From the NCBI GenBank assembly GCA_944391635.1, contig CALXUL010000103.1, forward strand, positions 1-8,738: 8,738 nucleotides of DNA. Direction: 5' to 3'. The notes under the pieces are model-generated. The model made no database searches. It had not been told where the DNA came from and worked only from the letters and a program-made list of their open reading frames with translations. This document shows, piece after piece, positions 1-5,838 of this stretch (the stretch's first letter is position 1; each line of letters opens with the position of its first letter). The stretch comes from an uncultured Clostridia bacterium. GTDB taxonomy: Bacteria; Bacillota; Clostridia; UBA1381. The position numbers and the translations under genes were made by a program.

Positions 1-1918
1 CATTTGCATAAGGTGCATACAGAAAAATATGTCCTGAAAGTACAGCAGGCAAAAACGGCACTGTATCGTCTTCGTAGATATATTGGCTCGATGTCATTGG
101 CATATTGCGGTATTCCCCCGTATACCGAAACAAATAATCGTTAGGCGAAAATACGGTAAGGCGTTGTTCAGCAGAAAGCGATGCAAAGACATCAACCGCA
201 AGCTTTTTTGCCTCACTTCTTGATAGAAAGCCTGAAGATAGGTACTCACCATAAAGATAATTGCCGCCTCCTACAACCGGAGTTCCAAGCCCATTTTTAT
301 CAAATATATCATACTGCTTCCGCAAGGTCTCAAGCGCTTTTTTATATTTGACAAACCACGTATCACCGAGATAGATGTTTTTATCCTCTGCCACTATCTT
401 TATGGGAGACTGCGATAACGAAATACCGGCATCCTTACCCTCTGCAAGCTGTGGCTCTTTTGCGCTGAAGGGTTCTTTATAAAGCGACAGTCTGTTCGCC
501 AGCTTTTTCTTTAACCCATTAAGCTTTTCAAAGCTACCAAAGGCTGCCGAGGTATATGCTTTACATTTTAACGCGCCGTTTAAGCCGCCCTTTTCCCAGC
601 CCAGCAAAGTCAGGCGGATATCTGAAACGCCCTTTTTGGACAGGCGCTCCACCACGTTCTCCAAAAAGTCTACTGTTGTAAGGGTTTTGCTGCCTGATTG
701 AAAAAAGCCTTTTTTTATATCCTGCATAATAAAATCAAGCGCTATGTATGGGGCACTGCTGTTATCCGCGGACGAAAGCATCCCTTTTTCCATAAGACAA
801 CGGCGATATTCTGCCGCCATACCTATATAATCTGCCTTCTCGCCATTTAAAAACGTTATTTTTAAAGACGGGTTGATCTGATTGCGCTTTTTCTGCACCA
901 TCTGAATACCCGCACCGCTTTTCGTAATAGGCTGCTGGTAAAGCTGACGATATATAAACGCCGTACCTGCCCAGTTATAATCGGTCGAAATACCGGCAGG
1001 AGTTGCATGGATAGAAGCGTATTCTGCACCGTTCTCAATCATACCGAATAGTGCGTTTTGTTTTACACCATGCACGATTCCGTAGACCGGTACAGTGATA
1101 GCTGCCTCTTCTTTTGAAAAATCGTTCGGCCTTTCCGAATTCAAGTCGTTTATTTCATAAAGATTATCTATTGCATAGTCAAAGCCATATACTCTTGCAG
1201 AATATCCAGACAAGTATTCCGCAGATTTTTTGTATCGTATTAGAGCACCGGGACCATCTGGCACCAATATATAGCCGGGGATATCTGTTTCGCGCACAGC
1301 ACCCAAAAAAGGCATAAAGTAGAGATTGGCTATAAAGAATTCACCATTTTCCTTTATGGACTTATCATCCACCGAAAACATGATACCATCATTTAATAAT
1401 TCAATTTTTGCCGTTAAAGCAATCCCTAAAGCTTCAAAAGAGATATCTGCTGTTATCATGTTATTTTTGTATGTAAAAATGGTAGAGGCTTCCTCGTCAG
1501 AAGCACCTGCTTTCCTCAAATTCCCGTTATCGTCCAAATATTCTATACTTAAAATAGAATTTGCAAACGCTAACCACAAATCATTCATTTCAGCTGCTTC
1601 TTCATCGCTGATAGCACCCCATATATATCCGCTTTTTTTATTTAAAACCCGTAAAGCGGCATTTTCCTCATTTACATATAAGGCAAGCGCAGAATTTTCG
1701 GCTTTCAGCTGAAAATCATGAAGCTCAATTCTCCGTGTATTCAGTGCGGTGTCCTGCATATGTGTGTATCTGGCTGAATGTATGCTGCTAAAAGGGTTGT
1801 CTGTACTAGCGACCGATATCATCCCTTTCTCTTTATCCGGCACAGCGGCTGATGTAACAACAATAAGCAATGCAATCAAAAGTACAATGATCACAGCTGC
1901 ATATTTTTTACACCGCAT
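1..1918 (-). CDS. DUF5696-type membrane-anchored extracytoplasmic protein (3' end cut by window edge)
   Basis: I translated 639 uninterrupted codons from the ATG at 1918; the frame stays open to base 1, so the C-terminus is missing. Residues 6-25 form one hydrophobic segment after a basic start (MRCKKY), a signal peptide or uncleaved anchor; no lipobox cysteine follows. Residues 40-230 look beta-rich and end in PDGPGALIRY (220-229), a sequence I associate with DUF5696 proteins. From about 390 the alternation of strands and helices, with LLGWEKGG (438-445), VVGGGNYLYG (548-557) and VPFLPAVLSG (620-629), suggests a TIM-barrel-like fold. That could mean a glycosidase-like enzyme, but no catalytic pair can be assigned, so activity is unknown. 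The start is supported by AGAGGTGAG upstream and an 11-base overlap with the preceding gene, implying translational coupling. Family assignment is from recalled motifs and operon context; the hydrolase idea is inference. Confidence 0.8.
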   Translation of the reverse strand, partial: MRCKKYAAVIIVLLIALLIVVTSAAVPDKEKGMISVASTDNPFSSIHSARYTHMQDTALNTRRIELHDFQLKAENSALALYVNEENAALRVLNKKSGYIWGAISDEEAAEMNDLWLAFANSILSIEYLDDNGNLRKAGASDEEASTIFTYKNNMITADISFEALGIALTAKIELLNDGIMFSVDDKSIKENGEFFIANLYFMPFLGAVRETDIPGYILVPDGPGALIRYKKSAEYLSGYSARVYGFDYAIDNLYEINDLNSERPNDFSKEEAAITVPVYGIVHGVKQNALFGMIENGAEYASIHATPAGISTDYNWAGTAFIYRQLYQQPITKSGAGIQMVQKKRNQINPSLKITFLNGEKADYIGMAAEYRRCLMEKGMLSSADNSSAPYIALDFIMQDIKKGFFQSGSKTLTTVDFLENVVERLSKKGVSDIRLTLLGWEKGGLNGALKCKAYTSAAFGSFEKLNGLKKKLANRLSLYKEPFSAKEPQLAEGKDAGISLSQSPIKIVAEDKNIYLGDTWFVKYKKALETLRKQYDIFDKNGLGTPVVGGGNYLYGEYLSSGFLSRSEAKKLAVDVFASLSAEQRLTVFSPNDYLFRYTGEYRNMPMTSSQYIYEDDTVPFLPAVLSGHIFLYAPYAN

Positions 1919-3920
1919 GATAGCTCACCTCTTTTATAACAGAACTGATAAAGTCTATAATCTGATCCCAAAACATCCCCATAAGCGATATTGCCAAAAC
2001 CACTACCGCCATTAAAAATACTGTTATCAGCAAATTTTTTGCAACACCCCAAAAGCCATATGCATGTATATTGGAAAGCGCTATGCATAGTAGTACCGCT
2101 ATCCAGACATATACTACATAAGAAGCCAGATTTAACAGCCTGCTTTCAGAAAGAGTCATAAAATAAGAAAAAGCGATGATTACCGGCATGATTGCAATAA
2201 AGGGCGACATAACATAAGCCGTAGAAATATATACGTCACGGAACCGTCCTTCGCTTTCGTTAATTTCACCCACTAAAAAGTTACAGCCTACAAACAGCAA
2301 TAACGGCACCATAAACAATAGCACAACATAAAAGGGCGATGTATTATCCAGATTATAATTAGAAGCAACAAAGCCTCTGCCTATAAAATTAAAAGCAAAT
2401 ACAATCAGTCCCGTCAAATAAATAACGCTTGCACTTAATATACTGCCTGCACCCTCGTGGCGTATTGAGTAAAAGCTGTCCACCGGGTGGCGCACTACCT
2501 TGAAAATAAGAAGCATATCTTTTTCAAACTTTGATTTTTCTTTTTTTCCTGTATTTTTACGGAAACGGGCTTTATACACTGCTGTTATTACAACAACAAG
2601 AACAACAGCGCACAATATATAAGGTATCATCGTTTTTGCATATTCGTTTCGTATCTGCCAATAAGCGTCAGAGTAGCCCTTACGATTTTGCGCATCGCGA
2701 TAATACTTTGCTGCCGACTCATAATCCTGCAATTGGAAGTAGCAGTTTGCCATACTGTTTTCCACCAAACGACAATTGCCGCTTATCTGCGTAATATTTC
2801 GCCACAGTTCAAGGCTTTCTTCATAATTGCCGTTATTATATAAATTCATCGCGGTATGAACACTTGCAGCAAAATCGGTCGGCGTAAGAACATGTACCAA
2901 GCCGCGTTCGGAGTCAAGTATATAGACATTTCCATAGGCATCTGCTGCTACTGCCGAAGCCAAGGTAAACAGGCCGCTGCGCTCTTTTGAAGCTGCCATA
3001 CCGCCAAGCGAAAACAAAAGATTACCATCGGTATCATACTCAAACAGTAGGCCTGTTTGAGTAACTGCATAAATTTGACCATACCGACCTACTGCTATAT
3101 CAACAAAATTCTTTTCATCCTGCATATCAGAAGATAAAATATTGCGCCCTGATATATCATGCTTTTTTACAGCGTTGCCTTTTACTGACTGTGTTACGGT
3201 ATAAATAAGACCCTTTTTATCTATGGAAAGACTGTAAAACGAAAGCGGAACACGGTTAAAAAGCTGGCTTTTCTGTTCTTCGGTAAAAAATAAATCCTGT
3301 AAATATTCAGTTACACTCATCGGATTATTGTTGTAACCGTAATAGCCCAAAAAATTGCCTTCGCGGTCAAGCTGAACCATCCCATCATAGGAACCCTCTG
3401 AAACAATATATAAAATGCCTGAGTTGTTCACTGCAACCTTGGATGGTATATACTGCGTATTGGTACCGAAAGTAGCGGTTGTAGGCCTTGCATATGTATT
3501 GATGAGCTTACCGTCAGATGAAAACACATAAACGCTCTCGTTCGTGTTGTCAGCCGCATACAGATCACCGTTATTTGCAACAAACACGCCGGTCGGTGAA
3601 GAAAGCGTATCTTTTCCGTATTCCTTAACATCACCGGTTTTAATATCGTAATGCAGTATTCTTGCATTGCCGGTATCCGCTATATAAAGCCCGTCATCCT
3701 TTACAAATATATCCTGCGGCTGTGAAAGGCCGCTTGTTTTTAAAAGAAGCTTTGAAACAAGGTAAGCGTCCTGTGTATGCTTCCATTCACCATCAGCAGA
3801 CAATGTATAGGTGTAATTTGTAGCATCAGTTGCCGAAACCGATATAGTGCATAAAAGTATAAATAGCGCGGCAATCGCAACAGCATATACACGCCGCAGA
3901 AATTTCCCTTTTTTCTGCAT
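1908..3920 (-). CDS. NHL beta-propeller / TPR-like / Yip1-domain membrane protein
   Basis: A complete 670-residue protein. Residues 1-30 are a clear signal peptide (basic start, hydrophobic core 12-25, SVSA just before a likely cut). Residues 64-348 contain about six NHL-like blades, e.g. SQPQDIFVKDDGLYIADTGN (66-85), SSPTGVFVANNGDLYAADNT (107-126) and SAVAADAYGNVYILDSERG (322-340). Residues 352-430 are helical and TPR-like, with NNGNYEESLELW and QLQDYESAAKYY as paired A-helices. A transmembrane helix (431-449) follows, then a strongly basic linker (450-467), which by the positive-inside rule puts propeller and TPR outside the cell. Residues 470-665 carry about five further hydrophobic helices resembling a Yip1 domain. 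It follows the permeases by 51 bases and overlaps the next gene by 11, so it belongs to the transport operon. A sensor, scaffold or ligand-presenting role is a guess; no catalytic motif is visible. Confidence 0.87.
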   Translation of the reverse strand: MQKKGKFLRRVYAVAIAALFILLCTISVSATDATNYTYTLSADGEWKHTQDAYLVSKLLLKTSGLSQPQDIFVKDDGLYIADTGNARILHYDIKTGDVKEYGKDTLSSPTGVFVANNGDLYAADNTNESVYVFSSDGKLINTYARPTTATFGTNTQYIPSKVAVNNSGILYIVSEGSYDGMVQLDREGNFLGYYGYNNNPMSVTEYLQDLFFTEEQKSQLFNRVPLSFYSLSIDKKGLIYTVTQSVKGNAVKKHDISGRNILSSDMQDEKNFVDIAVGRYGQIYAVTQTGLLFEYDTDGNLLFSLGGMAASKERSGLFTLASAVAADAYGNVYILDSERGLVHVLTPTDFAASVHTAMNLYNNGNYEESLELWRNITQISGNCRLVENSMANCYFQLQDYESAAKYYRDAQNRKGYSDAYWQIRNEYAKTMIPYILCAVVLVVVITAVYKARFRKNTGKKEKSKFEKDMLLIFKVVRHPVDSFYSIRHEGAGSILSASVIYLTGLIVFAFNFIGRGFVASNYNLDNTSPFYVVLLFMVPLLLFVGCNFLVGEINESEGRFRDVYISTAYVMSPFIAIMPVIIAFSYFMTLSESRLLNLASYVVYVWIAVLLCIALSNIHAYGFWGVAKNLLITVFLMAVVVLAISLMGMFWDQIIDFISSVIKEVSYHAV
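1924..1932 (-). promoter_or_regulatory. Ribosome binding site of the DUF5696-type gene
   Basis: AGAGGTGAG on the minus strand lies 5 bases before the ATG at 1918 and sits inside the last codons of the preceding gene. Its strength, and the lack of any other good site nearby, fix the start of the downstream gene and support coupled translation. Confidence 0.7.
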
Positions 3921-3922
3921 AA

Positions 3923-3966
3923 TTCAACCGTTCCTTTCCGTGCCAAAGACATAAATTCGGTTTGAA
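3923..3966 (-). repeat. Imperfect inverted repeat between permease and NHL/Yip1 genes
   Basis: On the minus strand TTCAAACCG (3966-3958) can pair with CGGTTGAA (3930-3923), giving eight base pairs with one bulged A and a loop of about 27 bases. The loop holds the AAAGGA ribosome binding site. There is no following T-run, so it is not a rho-independent terminator. It could be a weak mRNA hairpin affecting initiation or stability, or chance. Confidence 0.3.
3932..3937 (-). promoter_or_regulatory. Ribosome binding site of the NHL/Yip1 gene
   Basis: AAAGGA on the minus strand lies 11 bases before the ATG at 3920, slightly farther than usual. It is the only plausible site in the 51-base intergenic stretch and supports this start, which also gives a textbook signal peptide. 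Confidence 0.5.
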
Positions 3967-3971
3967 AAATT

Positions 3972-4874
3972 TTATTTCAATCCAGAATGTGCCATTGTAT
4001 TCATAACTCGCGATTGCATAAGCATAAAAAGCACAATATTAGGTACAAACATAATCAGTGCAGAGGCCGCCGCCAATCCAAGCCCCGCCACTCCGTTTTC
4101 CGACATTGAAAGAGAATTCATATAAAATGCAAAGGTTTTAAGTGAATCACGGTTTATGAACAAGTTGGAAGCCTCTGTATTGTTCCAAGCATTTTGGAAC
4201 AATACAATAGTGGATGTGGCGAGCGCCGGACGTATAATTGGCATAATAATCCGAAACAGTATACGATAATCACTTGCCCCCTCCATTTTAGCCGCTTCTA
4301 TAAGCGTATCGGGCACCTGATCGATAAATTGTTTTAAAAGAAAAACAACTACCGGTGTTGCCAAAAGCGGAACAATATTTATCCAAAAGGTATCTAACAA
4401 TCCCACATACTTTATGATTAAATAACGCGGAATGCTGACCGCTGTTGCTACAAACATCATAGAAACTGTATTTACTTTTGAAATAAGTTCTCTGCCCTTA
4501 AAGTGCAGCTTTGAAAGGGCATATGCTGCCGCAGCCGAAAACAGCATTCCAAAAATCACAACAGCTATTGTCACCGTAACGCTGTTAAAGAGATACAGTG
4601 ACATCGGAAATGCGGTATTGTCGGAAGCTTCAAACAGCTTTGTAAAATTTTCAAGGGTAGGACGGTATGTAAAAAATTTAGGAGGATATGCAAGCAATTC
4701 CTCCATTGGCTTAAAGGCGGAGCATACAATATATATGATAGGCAGTATAACCACAACCAAAAATGGTAAAAGTACGATATAGAATTTCAGCTGCGTGCGC
4801 TCAAAGCGGATTGAATTGATAGAAACCACACGGTATTTTGCCATAATAATCGCCATACGATACAAAATCCGCAC
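3972..4874 (-). CDS. Carbohydrate ABC transporter permease, MalG/UgpE type
   Basis: An inner-membrane channel subunit of a CUT1-type sugar importer, pairing with the permease encoded just upstream. Six hydrophobic segments fall near residues 31-50, 97-119, 134-156, 162-181, 211-227 and 263-285 (numbered from the GTG). The cytoplasmic coupling loop that docks onto the ATPase has the classic form: EAAKMEGASDYRILFRIIMP from residue 193. The early SAFKPMEELLAYPPKFF stretch (52-68) is typical of the second permease of such systems. The coordinates mark the longest in-frame version, starting at a GTG with no good ribosome binding site; an in-frame stop lies three codons upstream. ATG codons at 4856 and 4844 (MAKYR) are equally or more likely starts, giving 294 or 290 residues, close to the family norm. 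Family is certain, the start uncertain, the substrate unknown. Confidence 0.93.
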   Translation of the reverse strand: MRILYRMAIIMAKYRVVSINSIRFERTQLKFYIVLLPFLVVVILPIIYIVCSAFKPMEELLAYPPKFFTYRPTLENFTKLFEASDNTAFPMSLYLFNSVTVTIAVVIFGMLFSAAAAYALSKLHFKGRELISKVNTVSMMFVATAVSIPRYLIIKYVGLLDTFWINIVPLLATPVVVFLLKQFIDQVPDTLIEAAKMEGASDYRILFRIIMPIIRPALATSTIVLFQNAWNNTEASNLFINRDSLKTFAFYMNSLSMSENGVAGLGLAAASALIMFVPNIVLFMLMQSRVMNTMAHSGLK

Positions 4875-4912
4875 AAAACGCTATAAAAATCAGCCTTTTG
4901 CACACAGTATCG

Positions 4913-4921
4913 TCCCTTTCT
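4913..4921 (-). promoter_or_regulatory. Strong Shine-Dalgarno sequence out of frame with the permease start
   Basis: AGAAAGGGA on the minus strand is the best ribosome binding site between the two permeases. It lies 38 bases or more before the permease's possible starts, too far to serve them. It is 7 bases before a GTG at 4905 in another frame, which opens a 34-codon reading frame ending at 4801, inside the permease gene. It may drive a short coupling peptide, or be fortuitous. Confidence 0.35.
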
Positions 4922-4944
4922 GCATATTTTCGCGCTATTTTTCT

Positions 4945-5838
4945 CTATTCTTTGTCCTCAAACAATCTGTATGCCACACGTGATGTAAGCCAGATTATGA
5001 GCAGCAGTATTACAGAAAGCGCCGCGGCATAGCCCATTTCATACCTTATATAGCCAAAATCGTCAATATGATTAGCAATAAGCGAACCGGCGTAACCGGG
5101 GGTAGGGTTAGAGCCTGATAGCTGCACACCAAGTCCCGCAGAATTAAAGGTATTAACTATAGCCATAACCGCGCCAAAAAGCATTTGCGGTCGTATAGAG
5201 GGGATCGTTACGTATATAACTTCCTGAAAGCGATTGCGTATCCCATCAAGATGAGCCGCTTCATACAGTTCCTGATTCACATTAAGCATACCCGAAAGTA
5301 TTGACAAAAAGCCTATCCCCATACTCGACCAGAGTGCTACCAGAATCATAATCGGCAATAAAAACTGCTCTGACTGAAGCCACGAAATCGGCTCTTCAAT
5401 AATTCCAAACTGTAGTAATGCGTAATTCAGATACCCTGTACGGTCACCGGAAAAAAGGATGCGCCATATTGTTGTAACAGTTACACCGGCAGTCATAGAG
5501 GGCGAATACAAAAGAATCGCCAATATGGTGCGCGGCACTTTTGTAAGCTGAGAAAGCACCCACGCCATAAAAAAGGAAAGCAGATAGCCGCCTGGACCTA
5601 CAATAACTGCATAAAGTATGGTGTTGGGTAATATTTTTGTGAGAAATGTCGAATCGTTAGTAAATACTCTTATATAATTATCCAGAAACACAAAATCCGG
5701 AAACTGCACACCATTAAAATTTGTAAACGAAAGGCAAATAGCAATCAGTATCGGCAAAAGGATAAAGATTAAAAATGAAAGTAAAAACGGTGCTAATAAA
5801 AAAGCATGAGAATATTTATCTAATATATTCCTTTTCAT
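4945..5838 (-). CDS. Sugar ABC transporter permease, MalF/UgpA/LplB type
   Basis: The first channel subunit of a CUT1-type importer, 297 residues, the usual length. The N-terminus carries the typical AFLLAPFLLSFLIFILLPI helix (12-30) followed by the CLSFTNFNG motif (35-43). Further membrane segments lie near 74-95, 105-127, 159-181, 210-232 and 268-288. The ATPase-docking loop reads EAAHLDGIRNRFQEVIYVTIP from 193, with the conserved EAA and glycine in place and the final L replaced by I. The ATG overlaps the TGA of the binding-protein gene as ATGA; only a weak GTGGGG lies about 10 bases upstream, so translation is probably coupled to that gene. It ends with TAG about 70 bases before the partner permease. 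It accepts substrate from the binding protein outside and moves it across the membrane; which sugar is not readable from the sequence. Confidence 0.95.
   Translation of the reverse strand: MKRNILDKYSHAFLLAPFLLSFLIFILLPILIAICLSFTNFNGVQFPDFVFLDNYIRVFTNDSTFLTKILPNTILYAVIVGPGGYLLSFFMAWVLSQLTKVPRTILAILLYSPSMTAGVTVTTIWRILFSGDRTGYLNYALLQFGIIEEPISWLQSEQFLLPIMILVALWSSMGIGFLSILSGMLNVNQELYEAAHLDGIRNRFQEVIYVTIPSIRPQMLFGAVMAIVNTFNSAGLGVQLSGSNPTPGYAGSLIANHIDDFGYIRYEMGYAAALSVILLLIIWLTSRVAYRLFEDKE

Noticed and set aside
661..720. Run of seven T on the plus strand, considered as a terminator tail
   Set aside because: It lies within the coding frame (Ile-Lys-Lys-Gly-Phe-Phe codons), and no adjacent GC-rich stem makes a sensible terminator in either direction.
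1326..1712. Plus-strand open frame of 128 codons opposite the DUF5696-type gene
   Set aside because: It lies fully inside a 639-codon coding frame with clear family motifs, its translation is low-complexity (Ser/Ala/Phe rich) with no recognisable domain, and no convincing ribosome binding site precedes it.
3740..3952. Minus-strand 70-codon frame starting upstream of the NHL/Yip1 start
   Set aside because: It overlaps the signal peptide region of the real gene in another frame and encodes no plausible leader or domain.
4432..4782. Plus-strand open frame of 116 codons opposite the second permease
   Set aside because: It is the complement of a permease with intact membrane helices; its hydrophobic pattern is a by-product of the opposite strand.
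4875..4944. Possible terminator or promoter between the two permeases
   Set aside because: The stretch is AT-rich with repeated ATAGCG words, but no stable stem followed by a T-run and no convincing -10/-35 pair could be found.
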